A stretch of 64,000 nt of DNA from Yponomeuta sedellus (GCA_934045075.1 OW203738.1:2108001-2172000); one strand, 5' to 3'; counted from the stretch's first letter, positions 53,341 through 63,689 are shown. Notes: a model not told the origin generated them from the sequence alone. Made by a program: numbers and translations.

Positions 53341-54300
53341 TCCCAGGCACTACAGCGTCGGAGTGGTCCCTTCACCCATCTAGTGTGAGTGCGACATTCA
53401 ACGAAGATTTAGAACCGAAACTGTATAAATTGTGGATGTGGCGATTTTTGGATGTGGATGGATTGGATGGATGTGGCGACCAATGATGGCAATACCAGCA
53501 GGCGATTTTTCGCTGACCCACTGAATTCTGCTGAGATAACTGGTGTCGATTATAACCTGATATTCCGATTAAAATAATCCTAGAGGTAATTTCGAATTTC
53601 AAAAAAATTTTGGGATACAGCAAAACATTATGTCTCGCTTTATGACTGGCATCCAATGAGTCCGACTATGCACAAAATTTTGATGCATAGCGCTACTGTA
53701 ATGAAAAAGGCGTTATTACCTATCGGGCTACTATTGGAAGAGGCAGCCGAAGCCAGGAACAAACATTTTAGAATGTATAGGTATAATTTTGCAAGGAAGT
53801 TTTCAAGAGTAGATTGCAATACAGATGTTATAAATCGCCTTTTACTATCTTCGGACCCACTATTTACAAGTATGCGGCCAAAGCCAAAGAGCAGGATGAC
53901 TCCTTTTTCTTTTGAAGCAATAGCTATGTTATTACCACCTTCTCCAGAGTCTGACGATTCGGAGTCAGAAACAGAAGAGGCTGGAGCAAGTGACGATGAG
54001 CCCTGGCAATCGTCCTCATCCTAATTTTATTTCATATTATATTTTAGTTCATTGGTTTAATAAAATTAAAACCTATTCAATATCGTAAAGCTTTTATTTC
54101 TTTTACCATAATATTAGCCCATGACGCTCACTGTTGGATGTAGGCTCCTACAAAGTGCTCCTGCGTTTATTTTTTTTATGTCGTCTAGACATTATAGTAA
54201 CTTTACTGCACAGAAAACAGCAAAAATAATTTCGCCCGGCTAGGAATGCGAAATACCTGTATGTGCGCTGTATAAATCATCTCATTAAGTAGATGCAAAA
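53341..54300 (+). repeat. SINE-4 3' part interrupted by ~870 bp
   Basis: 53341-53391 (ccaggcactacagcgtcgga, 'catctagtgtgagtg') and 54265-54300 (cgctgtataaatcatctcat) are the two sides. About 14 bp of SINE sequence is missing at the junction, so the insertion was accompanied by a deletion. The insert carries the relic ORF at 53500-54024. Confidence 0.68.
53500..54024 (+). pseudogene. Relic of an unnamed transposon-type protein, C-terminal part
   Basis: The open frame from 53588 to a TAA at 54024 includes YDWHPMSPTMHKILMHSA, LLPIGLLLEEAAEARNKHF, RMYRYNFARKFSRVDCNTD and NRLLLSSDPLFTSMRPK, ending in an acidic Ser/Asp/Glu tail. A second frame at about 53495-53570 reads RFFADPLNSAEITGVDYNL and would join upstream after a frameshift and stops. 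From memory, this pattern (aEITGVd..Li.R... W.pM...HKlLmHg ... LPIGqlsEeAqEARNK) occurs in many uncharacterised, repeated insect and cnidarian proteins that look transposon-encoded. I cannot name the family. It is followed by AATAAA at 54058. No catalytic motif is visible. Confidence 0.55.
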
Positions 54301-54623
54301 AAGAGGCCATGTGACTGAAGTTTGTTTGTAAGGTATTTTTGCACAAAACTAAATTCCAATCATAACCCCTATAAAAGCAAATAATAAACAGTATGTAATG
54401 TCATGAATGTTATTAGTTGGATCCGACCGCATTCAGCCGCCCGTAATTGAACTAACAACGACTATCATTGCGCACACGTTTCACGCGATTACCTGACAAC
54501 ATTCGCAACATAAACTAACAACAGAAGTTGGCCCCGATGCAGACTTTGGTGTAATTTTGTCCTGCGAGTATAATAATAGAGCTGCCTGACTGACCGCACA
54601 ATACACACTCAAATCTAGTTTCG
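54301..54623. other. Unassigned
   Basis: No gene or repeat recognised. Confidence 0.4.
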
Positions 54624-54852
54624 ATATCAACCCTTTGTCCCCAATGCTGGGAGATAGATCTCTTCCTGCATCGCAGGAAAGTTAGGCCATACTCCACCAC
54701 GGGGGTCAAGTCCGGGTCAGTGGGGGATTGTAAGACAGTGGCGGGCCTTACTGTCAGAAGTTATCAAGCCGCCCATAAAGCCTTACATGGCTTAACGACT
54801 GCCCTTATATGACAGCCGGCAGCATCATCTTAACGTGACTTGCGAAGCTGGG
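54624..54852 (-). repeat. 5S-SINE, 3' two-thirds
   Basis: Minus-oriented from 'atcaaccctttgtcccc' to 'gacttgcgaagc', truncated before the 5S-like head. Confidence 0.82.
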
Positions 54853-55321
54853 TAGCGGAAATCTGATTGGTTTGTTAATTAAAAAATTTGTTAGATGAAA
54901 AGTTGTTCCATAAGACTACTTTTAAGTACTCATGGAGGTACAATTCTTGCCTCCAACGTGGTTCGAAAAATATGTATAGTACAATTTGTGCCAAAACGGC
55001 TACTACGAGTATGACGTAAAAGATAATTTAGATGACAATGATGCCTGGAATGAAAGCCAGTAAAGTGCATGAGTTTTATATTTTATAATAATTATTATGT
55101 AAGCTCTGTTAATTAAAGACTTTTAAAAATATAAACTTGGTGTTTTTATCCATTCTTTCTTCAGAATGCTCTAGGTTTGAAATGGACAACTAGTTGAACT
55201 TTTCATGTTCATTAAGTTCGCAGTTTCTGTGAGTAAAACTTTATTGATTTGTTTGATTGAAATGAAACAAATTTTAATATCGCTTTGAGGTGAAAAATCA
55301 TGTCTGAAAATTGCATAATTG
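54853..55321. other. Unassigned
   Basis: No supported gene. The minus frame 55171-55377 enters the MITE-D arm. Confidence 0.4.
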
Positions 55322-55638
55322 GTATTATCATTAAAATGTGAAAAATACTTTGCTAAATTTCGCCAATAATCCCACAAGCACCATGCGGTTAGTTAATGCA
55401 CCGTCCTCCCACCCTATTTTCAAGCAGAGCCCACTCTCACTTTGCAAGCACTTTTTCATGTCAGAGGCGAAACGCGTCGCGTATTTTCTCACACAAGTAT
55501 TGGTGTCGGTGGTGGCGTGTTCCTGTCTTGCTTCTGCTTGAAAAAGTGGGAGGGACGGCGGTGCATATCTAACCGCATGGTGCTTGTGGGATTTTTGGCT
55601 GAATTTAGCAAAGTTGTTTTCACTTTTTAATGCTATCA
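55322..55638. mobile_element. MITE-D, ~115-bp inverted arms
   Basis: The arms start 'tatcattaaaatgtgaaaaa' and end with the complement (ttttcactttttaatgctat). Inner matches include 'cccacaagcaccatgcggtt'. The core has a second palindrome around 'cttgcaagcac'. The open frames on both strands come from this symmetry. Confidence 0.8.
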
Positions 55639-55789
55639 CAGATGTATATGAGAATGTAATTGGAGAATTTCATTTGTATGAAATGTTATAATTTAAATTG
55701 AATGTCAGTTGAGAATTACGAGTATTTTCCTGTTAATTTTAATGATTAAAGTAAATGGAACTTGAGAATTATATCTACTAATCAGGCGT

Positions 55790-55905
55790 TACTATGCGAA
55801 AATCCATCATAGCATTGAAATGTGAAAAATACTGCTAAATTCCGCCAAAAAAGGAATTTTCACATTTTAATGATATTATAGATTTTCGCAAAGTAACGCC
55901 TGATT
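55790..55905. mobile_element. 116-bp foldback related to MITE-D
   Basis: Ends AATCAGGCGTTACTATGCGA and its complement. The inner arms 'gaaatgtgaaaaatactgct' match the MITE-D terminus, so the two are relatives. Confidence 0.75.
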
Positions 55906-56745
55906 CCATACAATTAGTATTATTGCCTCTTCGTATACCGGATCAACGCACTGCGGACTCACAGCACGCATACACCGCTCTAGCTGGCTACCAATGATTC
56001 TAATAGATTTGAGTTTGGGTCGAAATATTTTTAGAAAGTCCTCTTTAAAAAAAACTATCTTTAGCTATTGTGAAGACACGTAATTTTCTATAGCTTCAAA
56101 ATGTATGTCGTATAAACGCTAAACTCCTGCATCGCGCAAGCAAAGTTTTTTCGGAGTATGCTTAAATAAGACATGGCGGATCGCCCAAAATAGTAGACAT
56201 TTTGTTTGGTGAGAACGTAGTGCCGTGGTGGTGCATTGTAGGTGACTTTCTGGGAAAAGAACTCCTGGGATAGACGGGGAAGTCTAGGGATCCCCAGACC
56301 TTACAGTGCACCCATCGCGAACGGCGCCGGCTGCCGAGTCGAGAGGCGTCGACGGGGACACGACGGGGAACTTTATGAGTGTCTTGTTTTCTGATTAGTT
56401 TTTAAGCATTAGTGTTTAGGTGGGTCCTGTACCCAACAAGGTGATTATTATGACTGTTCTCTGGTTGACGAAAATTATTCAAAAGTAGAACGTTTTAATT
56501 ACTAAGATCGTCGTGTGACATTTGACAATCGCGTTTCTCTCCGTAGGATTATGACGGGCGATAACGTCAAGATTCCTGACAGCGGTGCTCTTATCACAAG
56601 AGCCAAGTTTTAGCGACTTTAGAATCCAACGCATGATTTTCTTTAGTAAACTTTACCCAACATTTACCAGCCATGTTAGCTTAAAGAGGCTTCAACTTAA
56701 CATTTAAACTAAGAAATGATCAAACGAACAAAGTATTTTATTTAA
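55906..56745. other. Unassigned; GC-rich block
   Basis: 56210-56370 is unusually GC-rich for this window (gcgaacggcgccggctgccg, gtcgacggggacacgacggg) and has no open frame. 55935-56040 has a passage similar to 17005-17095 (ctggctac..tg.ttcta), probably LINE-related. Confidence 0.4.
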
Positions 56746-57010
56746 AATTGCCCAGAAACTATGAATTATTGAACGTTACAAAATAAACTAGGTGTCCATT
56801 TCCAAATCTAGACCATTTTGGAGATAAAATGGGCAAAAAAACTCCAGACATAGTCTTTTCAAAGTCCATAATTAACAGAGTCTACATAATTATTGTAAAA
56901 CATAGAACTGGTGTATTGTACAGGCTTTAATTCCAGACATCATTGTCATCTAAATAATCCTTAATATTATAGTAACCCTGTTTGCACTAATTATACAATA
57001 CACATTTTTT
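56746..57010. repeat. Dispersed repeat copy 2 and LINE 3' scrap
   Basis: 56746-56850 matches 2461-2568 (ctaggtgtccatttc). 56930-57010 matches 29520-29600 (ctaaataatcc, cacattttttttaac). Confidence 0.5.
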
Positions 57011-57133
57011 TTAACCAGATCATACCAGAAGGTAAATTATGTTCCTTAGCAATTATGTTACACTATCATAAATTACACTATCATTATATACATTGCCTAA
57101 TTTGATAGTGGAGAAACATGAGATCATAATAAG

Positions 57134-57135
<2 letters not shown>

Positions 57136-57164
<29 letters not shown>

Positions 57165-57352
57165 CATACATTCATACATACATACATACATACATACATA
57201 CATACATACATACATACATACATACATACATACATACATACATACATACATACATACATACATACATACATACATACATACATACATACATACATACATA
57301 CATACATACATACATACATACATACATACATACATACATACATACATACATA
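57136..57352. repeat. (CATA)n microsatellite, ~217 bp
   Basis: About 54 tetranucleotide units with one interruption (ttcatacata near 57170). Long reading frames on both strands here are repeat artefacts. Confidence 0.97.
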
Positions 57353-57545
57353 ACCTCACGCCTGTATCCCAGAGGGGTAGGCAGATACCAAGGACTGCCA
57401 CCTGCCACGATCCTGACAGATCACCTTCGCTTCATCAACGTTCATAAGTCGTTGCATGCACCCACGCCGGTTCCGGCTACTTTTTACCTTCCCCTTCACT
57501 AATACATCCCCTTTTTGGTCGATGTGTGTCCGCCTGGGACGTCCC
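57353..57545. repeat. Dispersed repeat with 'cctcacgcctgtatccca'
   Basis: Homologous to 12216-12345 over its first ~125 bp. It directly abuts the (CATA)n tract, which may have grown from its end. Confidence 0.65.
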
Positions 57546-57777
57546 TTAACAGCCCTTCCACAATAAGATACTTAATATATATAGCTATTATAAACATGAT
57601 GAAATCCAATAATTGTATTAATGGCTATTTAGAACCTAGACACACAGCATTCTTATTTATAAAAAGTCGATTTCACCAAAGCACTCTTAAGACGGAGTTA
57701 AAATCAATTTATTGTTATAAATTGATTTTAACCCTGGAAGTTCTGCCATAAACGGCCTCTAACTTCGTCTACATATC
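57546..57777. other. Unassigned; hairpin
   Basis: 57697-57732 is a hairpin (gttaaaatcaattta ... taaattgattttaac). No gene. Confidence 0.45.
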
Positions 57778-57870
57778 TTTTTATTTTAAGTACCTAGGAC
57801 AAGTTACACAATTTTAATGCACTAACCCGTGCTAAGGAAATAAAAAAAAATTGCCTCTAAATAGGTTTGT
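57778..57870. repeat. Minimal SINE-1 foldback
   Basis: Minus-oriented tail (aatgcactaacccgtgctaa), an A-run, then plus-oriented 'gcctctaaataggttt'. The tRNA-like head is absent. Flanked by diverged '(a/g)gttacac' on both sides, possibly a target duplication. Confidence 0.6.
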
Positions 57871-57884
57871 AGCACAGGTTACAC

Positions 57885-58247
57885 TTGACCCTAGTCAAGA
57901 CTAGAAGCTTACAAGACGTAAGCGTAGACGGAGTCTACGTTGTTACGTGCTTACCTGTTAAATACCGATTAACTCAACTTTTAAAGACACACAGTTTATA
58001 TGTCTCCGAAAAGACAGACAATGGCAGCGTGTTCCACAACTTTGCTGTTCTTATTATAAAGGAATTCGCAAATCGCTTGGTACGGGTTCGCGGAATTTCG
58101 ATGACAAAAGCTTCTTCTTTCACTGTGACAGCAGTGCGCTTGTGGAACGCGCTGCCCCTATACATACGCCAGGCCCAGTCAGTTGATGTGTTTAAGAGTA
58201 GAATCCATAAGCACTACTTCGGACTTCAGAGTAATACTGCTATATAG
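57885..58247 (+). pseudogene. LINE (Jockey/CR1-type) reverse-transcriptase C-terminus
   Basis: The frame encodes 120 residues ending at a TAG at 58245. The last third contains SFTVTAVRLWNALPLYIRQA followed by SVDVFKSRIHKHY, the familiar S..v.a..lWN.LP..iR...s...Fk..l end of LINE reverse transcriptases. The upstream part (NGSVFHNFAVLIIKEFANRL) corresponds to the segment before it. No polymerase core motif is present, so it is 5' truncated. The 3' UTR follows (58248-58562). Confidence 0.75.
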
Positions 58248-58562
58248 GTATATTTTTGTAGTTTATATATGCAGGTATATATATATGTGTATATATATAT
58301 TTATATATTTAGGTATATCATTATAATGTGTATTCTAAGTATTTATGTTATCCATTCGGTATATTGATAAGTTTTTTTTTTTGTTTTAACTTATATGATG
58401 CGATTTTATATGATAATTTATTTACTATAACTGTCTCCGGGCACTACCCGCACTACTATCCATATAACCCAAGGTTAGCTGGAAGAAAATACTCATTAGT
58501 ATTAAGCTCGCCTTTGTACAAATATGCTTATTGTGCAATAAAGAATTTTCTAATCTAATCTA
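58248..58562 (+). repeat. LINE 3' UTR with AATCT tail
   Basis: Runs to 'gtgcaataaagaattttcta' and 'atctaatctaa': an AATAAA signal about 10 bp before a short simple tail. It marks the 3' end of the LINE at 57885. Confidence 0.72.
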
Positions 58563-58730
58563 AAAGCGTGCATTCGAGCCGATCGTCTGGTGGTCCGATG
58601 GAAGAAAGGGGATAGGGGTATAAGTTTATGTAGTCGCTGTGCACACTCTTCAAAATACATCTTATAGAAGACGAAGAGGCAAGTGACCTTACGGAGGTGA
58701 TCCATTTTTATCTAATGTAAGAGTATAAAA

Positions 58731-59082
58731 AAGCGCTCGTGGCCTAGGCGAACCGGAATCAATCACTTGGTTAAGCAACAACAGGCGCGGTCAGGTACGG
58801 GATAGGCGAGCGTCCCGTGACTACCGCTAGTGGCATTTTTCCGAGCGCTTCCGTGTTTCGCAAGGCACGCTAAGCCGTTGGTGCCGGCTGTCATGTAATG
58901 GCAGTCATTAAGCCATGTCAGAGGCCTTATGGGCGGCCCGATAACTTCTGATAGTAAGGCCCGCCACTGTCTTACAATCCTCCACCAACCCGGACTTGGC
59001 CCCCGTGGTGGAGTATGGCCTAGCCTACCTGCGATGCAGGAAGAGACCCGTGCCCCAGCAGTGGGGATATACAAGGGTTGAT
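58731..59082 (+). repeat. 5S-SINE, full length
   Basis: Starts aagcgctcgtggcctaggcg, with 'taagcaacaacaggcgcggt', and ends 'ccagcagtggggatataca'. A small deletion lies in the head around 'gaaccgagtgattgg'. Confidence 0.9.
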
Positions 59083-59157
59083 AACGATAACGAACATATA
59101 AAAATATCGTGGCACAGTGTTTTGCTATCGAACTTCTCCGAGACGGTGGAGCCGATT

Positions 59158-59242
59158 TTTATTATATTTTTTGTGTATATTGGTCGGTCTGATTATAACT
59201 TATTTTTATTATATTTTTTGTGTATATTGGTCGGTCTGATTA
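59158..59242. repeat. Tandem duplication, ~50-bp units
   Basis: 'gtgtatattggtcggtctga' occurs twice (59171 and 59220), each preceded by 'ttattatattttt'. The second unit provides the target of the SINE-1 insertion. Confidence 0.75.
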
Positions 59243-59562
59243 TATTTTTTTAATGCACTAACACGTGCTAAGGACAATTAAATTTTTTTTATTGTCATGT
59301 GGGTACAGCGACATTACTCCGATGTAAAACCTCACTGCAAAGTCCTCGGGGTACTTGGGGCTGCAAGTGATGCAAATTACTTAGGCCAGATGTCGCTGCC
59401 TGTGTGTAATACAGAGAATAATGTAAAGAGGTCGAGATTTCACTGATGCCGGTGAGTCGCCCATTAGCTCAGTTGGAAAGAGCGCTGGCACGGATAGCCA
59501 GAGGTCGCGGGTTCGAATCCCGGCATGGGTGGAATTTTGAGCATCTAAATAGGTTTTTAAAA
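59243..59562 (+). repeat. SINE-1 with inverted start, 7-bp target duplication
   Basis: Bounded by CTGATTA at 59236-59242 and 59563-59569. It starts with a minus-oriented tail piece (ttaatgcactaacacgtgct), then the plus-oriented body with a well kept tRNA-like head, ending 'atctaaataggtttttaaaa'. Confidence 0.84.
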
Positions 59563-59569
59563 CTGATTA

Positions 59570-60267
59570 CAAGTTGATAAGGTGAAAACAACGTTTTCGG
59601 GGTCAGCTAGTTAATGTGGATTGTGTATTCGGAATGTTATAGTTGTCTCGAAGAAATTACTTTCAGTAATAAGTTCGCCACTTGCACTATAATGTGTTAA
59701 TGTTTGTATAATGTAATTCCTGGTGTAGATACAACGTAGAATATTCTAAAATAAAGATTATCTGAAACAAAAATACGTTATGATCATGATCAAAAAGAGG
59801 TAATTAACAGCGATTGGCGTGGTAATATCATTTTAATCAAAAACTTTGTGAATATATTTTGTAGACTCCAGGCTGTGGTTTATGGTTGTGACGAGCCCTT
59901 ACTTCGATTGATTCAACTATTGTTGCTAATTGAGTTTGTCTAGTGCAGCAGAGTTTGTGTTTCAGTTAGCGATGGGGGAGATATCCCTACTGGAACAACT
60001 GCTCAGTAAGCTGATTGGTGCAAACAACAATTCATGCGGAGTTTTTAAGATTGAAGAGTAATTAAGAGGTGAAAAAAATATCGGGTTTTGACATGTCTTG
60101 AGAAAGGGAAAATAACGTTACTTTAATACTCAAATACTTGGCTAGAGCTACCGTCCCTAAACATGAACAGAATTAAATGGGAAGCCCTTGTGTCAGTCCC
60201 AGACTCTACGCAGGAGTAAAGGGACCAATAAAAGAATAGTAAACAACATATTAGGTTTAATTTAGGA
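59570..60267. other. Unassigned
   Basis: 59690-59765 resembles a LINE 3' end (aatattctaaaataaagatt). No gene. Confidence 0.45.
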
Positions 60268-60462
60268 CAGACCTCTGTGGCGTAGCGGTAGCGCGTCTGT
60301 TTACCATGTAAGAGGTCCCGCGTTCGAATCTTGGTTGGGAAAAAAAACCTAGGTCTTGGATGTTTACATGTTTGTGATGTCATTGTTTCTGGTTCCCACG
60401 ACACAGGGTATCCTAGTGTGGGGCCAGAAGCAATGTATGTGCTTATGTAAATGTTATGTTAT
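60268..60462 (+). repeat. SINE-2, full length
   Basis: tRNA-like head (acctctgtggcgtagcggta, ccgcgttcgaatcttgg), body, and end 'gtatgtgcttatgtaaatgt'+tatg. Confidence 0.86.
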
Positions 60463-60639
60463 TCGATTCCACGGCTGTTCTAATATGGGTAAAAACATAA
60501 TTATATAAAATGAATCCAATATTGAAAGATGCCTGATACTTTATAAAATAAGTAATATCCATGCGACGTAACAATATCCGCTTGCTTTGTATGGAGCGTT
60601 TCTGTACCTCGAGACCAGATTTAAGTTTTACAGGTTCGA

Positions 60640-60998
60640 TATCAACCCTTGTATGTCCCCACTGCTGGGGCACGGGTCTCTTCCTGCATCGCAGAAAGAT
60701 AAGGCCATACTCCACCACGGGGGCCAAGTCCGGGTTGGTGGAGGATTGTAAGACACTGGCGGATCTTACTGTCAGAAGTTATCAAGCCGCCTATAAGGCC
60801 TCTGACATGGCTTAACGACTGCCATTATATGACAGCACCAATGGCTTAACGTGCCTTGCGAAGCACGGAAGCACTCGGAAAAATGCCATTATCGGTAGTC
60901 ACGGGACACTCACCCATCCTGTACCTGACCGCGCCTGTTGTTGCTTAACCAAGTGATTGATTCCAATCACTCGGTTCACCTACGCCACGAGCACTTCG
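60640..60998 (-). repeat. 5S-SINE, full length
   Basis: Minus-oriented, complete apart from a few bases. Head complement 'gacactcacccatcctgtac' and 'cggttcacctacgccacgag'. Confidence 0.89.
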
Positions 60999-61038
60999 CG
61001 TTAACTATACATTGTGTATAGATAATTATAATGTCACC

Positions 61039-61388
61039 GACGGCCTCGGTGGCGCAGCGGTTTGGCACGCTGACTACGAAGGTCTCGGGTTCGATCCCCG
61101 GCCGGGTCAAACTAGGAAACGAACTTTTCTAGTTTGTCTCGGGTCTTGGATGTTATCTATGTATTTATTGTATTAAATATATCGTCGACTTAGCACCTAT
61201 AACACAAGTCATTTAAATGTACTTAGATAGATAGATAGATAGAGAACTCTTTATTGCACAACCAGAAAAATATTACAACCATGATTCTTAAATCTAAGTA
61301 ATGTTATACTTAGTATAGGGCTAACGAGATCTGTGTAATATGTCCATGAATATTTATTATTATTATATTATTATTAATATTAATAATG
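61039..61388 (+). repeat. SINE-3 split by a LINE tail
   Basis: Head 'ggtggcgcagcggtttggca' with a short anticodon-region deletion, B-box 'gggttcgatccccgg', end (tatt)n. An 80-bp insert at 61227-61306 ((gata)n then 'actctttattgcac') is flanked by TACTTAG (61220-61226, 61307-61313). Confidence 0.84.
61227..61306 (-). repeat. LINE 3' end nested in SINE-3, 7-bp duplication
   Basis: Read on the minus strand it carries 'gtgcaataaagagttctcta' and a (tatc)n tail, with TACTTAG on both sides. A very short 5'-truncated LINE insertion. Confidence 0.75.
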
Positions 61389-61740
61389 TTAGTGCTTTCT
61401 TCACCACACTAATATAAGCTACTCGAAATACTAATCTTGCACAGACGAAGTCGCGGCCATCATCTAATTTGTTACGTGATGTTATTTTTTTTATTCTTTC
61501 ACCAAGAAACGTTTCTGCAAACGTGTCGAGGCTCTCCCTATTAACAAATACAGTCTGGCAAGTGTTTAAAAATAAGGTGCTACGTTTCCAAAGCGACTGC
61601 CCAAGTTAAACAAGGAAAAAAAACTCAGAAATCTCGCGAAACTTCTCTCAATGTGGCAATTCTTTTCAGGCGTTCGAAAACGTGTTTAGATATTCCGTCA
61701 TTACAAACAGGTATCGAAATCACTTCATTAATTTCATTTG
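61389..61740. other. Unassigned; possible Helitron scrap
   Basis: 'acgaagtcgcggccatcatc' at 61447 resembles a Helitron-type 3' region. No ends could be fixed. Confidence 0.35.
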
Positions 61741-62266
61741 TAAAAACCTTTTTAGAGGCTTAAAATTCCACCCATGCCGGGATTCGAACCCGCGACCTCT
61801 GGCTGTCCGTGCCAGCGCTCAATCCAACTGAGCTAATGGGCGTCTCACTGGCATCCGTGAAATTTCGAACCTCTTTACACTATTCTCTGTATTACGTACA
61901 GGCAGCGACATCTGGCTGAAGTTAATTGCATCACTTACAGTCCCGAGTACCTACTTTGCAGTTAGGTTTTTACATCGGAATGATATCGCTGTGCCCACAT
62001 GATTATACTATATTTATTTTTAATGCACTAACCCGTGCTAAGGCCAGATGTCGCTGCCTGTACGTAATACAGAGAATAGTGTAAAGAGGTTCGAAATTTC
62101 ACTGATGCCAGTGAGTCGCCCATTAGCTCAGTTGGATTGAGCGCTGGCATGGATAGCCAGAGGTCGCGGGTTCGAATCCCGCCATGAGTGGAATTTTTAG
62201 CCTCTAAATAGGTTTTTAAAATTGTCTTTAGCATGGGTTAGTGCATTACAAATAAAAATAGTATAA
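61741..62266. repeat. SINE-1 inverted dimer, ~525 bp
   Basis: A complete minus-oriented unit (61741-62040, head complement at 61773-61843) is followed directly by a plus-oriented unit (62041-62266, head at 62115-62190). They meet in the tail at 'aacccgtgctaaggccagat'. No flanking duplication found. Confidence 0.85.
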
Positions 62267-62641
62267 TTAAACCCACTCTTTGATTTATTGCGTTTCTATC
62301 GTCGGTCTTTGTTGCAGCAACTCTCCGAGGCCACCATTGTACTAGATATTCGTTTCAAAAGAACTTTTATGGACTAAAATCCCGGCTACAAACGCGACCG
62401 TTCATCTTTTCTATTTTCGAAGAAAAACGTACTAGTGTATATATATATTTTTTTCGTGTTTGTCCGTTTCAAGATTTTCATTAAAAAAAAACTATTGTAT
62501 AAAAATTGCTTCATTTATAGAATACAATAGAATAGAATAGGTGAATAAGGTGTTTCTTAAATCGGAATTATGCTAGGTACATTTTTACTAGATAAGAAGT
62601 AAATAATAGTGTGTGTAATAATATAGTCTGAAGAAGAAGAA

Positions 62642-63046
62642 GTGTAAAAACCTATTTAGAGGCTAAAAATTCCACCCATGCATTGCAAGTTAATTGCAAG
62701 TGAAGCAATTTACTAAAGCCAGTCATCCGGGACCACGGCACCCGAAAAAGTGCCGAAACGTTGAAAAATTGTAAAAAATGTAATAAACGAGCATAAATCC
62801 GTATAAAAACAGTTTTAATTAAGCCAGATGTCGCTGCCTGTAAGTAATACAGAGAATAGTGTAAAGAGGTTCCAAATTTCACTGATGCCGGTGAGTCGCC
62901 CATTAGCTCAGTTGGAAAGAGCGCTGGCACGGATAGCCAGAGTTCGCTGGTTTGAATCCCGGCATGGGTGGAATTTTTAGCCTCTAAATAGGTTTTTAAA
63001 ATTGTCCTTAGCACGGGTTAGTGCATTGAAAATAAAAATAGTATAA
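62642..63046 (+). repeat. SINE-1 with inverted 5' end and Penelope-type insert
   Basis: Starts with the inverted 3' piece 'aaaaacctatttagaggcta' to 'cacccatgca', then body and head (62908-62980), ending 'ttgaaaataaaaatagtata'. 'a(g/a)gaagtgt' lies on both sides, a probable target duplication. It contains the insert at 62723-62818. Confidence 0.84.
62723..62818 (+). mobile_element. 96-bp Penelope-like 3' end insertion
   Basis: Contains 'gaccacggcacccgaaaaag'+tgccgaaacg, the same gaccacg...cgaaacgt module found next to the Penelope-like ORF at 51590. Flanked by TAAAGCCAG (62714-62722) and TTAAGCCAG (62819-62827). Confidence 0.68.
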
Positions 63047-63111
63047 GAGGAAGTGTGTAGGAACGAATTGGGACCTGGATCAACGGAAAAATATTATTGA
63101 AATCATTTATA

Positions 63112-63372
63112 AACCTATTTAGAGGCTAAAAATTTCACCCATGCCGGGATTCGAACCCGCAACCTCTGGCTATCCGTACCAGCGCTCTACCAATTGAGCC
63201 AATGGGCGACTCACGGCATCAGTGAAATTTCGAACCTCTTTACAATATTCTCTGTATTACGTACAGGCAGCGACATCTGACTTAAGCAAATTGCATTACT
63301 TACAATTAGCCTCTAAATAGGTTTTTAAATTTGTTCCTTAGCACGGGTTAGTGCATTAAAAATAAAAAATAG
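63112..63372. repeat. SINE-1 snap-back copy, 14-bp target duplication
   Basis: Bounded by TGAAATCATTTATA (63098-63111, 63373-63386). Minus-oriented through the head and body to 'gcattacttacaatta', then plus-oriented 'gcctctaaataggtttttaa' and tail. Confidence 0.9.
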
Positions 63373-63386
63373 TGAAATCATTTATA

Positions 63387-63689
63387 TTAACTTATGCATC
63401 ACTTTTGAGATGACTTGTAAATTGAAAAAACTGTGACAACTCCAATAATTTTATGAATATATTATTAATGTCATTATGATAACCATGATAATTCCAAATT
63501 TTGTTTTGATTATCAGTGTTAACCTGTTATTGGGTTTCAATCCAATCCATCTTAATTTTGTAAATATTTCTCTCACGTAAGCTGTTTGTTTTAAAATAAA
63601 CAATAATATAATCAAATAATTAATTAAATTAATAAACATAACCATTTCATGTCCATTTTTGTGTACAGTAAAGTGTTCTCTATCTATCT
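63387..63689. other. Unassigned
   Basis: AT-rich. The minus frame 63451-63645 has no motif. Confidence 0.45.

Noticed and set aside
57084..57408. Long reading frames of repeated Tyr-Ile-His-Thr / Met-Tyr-Val-Cys units on both strands
   Set aside because: Produced entirely by the (CATA)n microsatellite.
62723..62818. Hammerhead ribozyme in the gaccacg...cgaaacg module
   Set aside because: The conserved CUGAUGA and GAAA core with three stems cannot be laid out on the visible sequence. Only a simple hairpin is supported.
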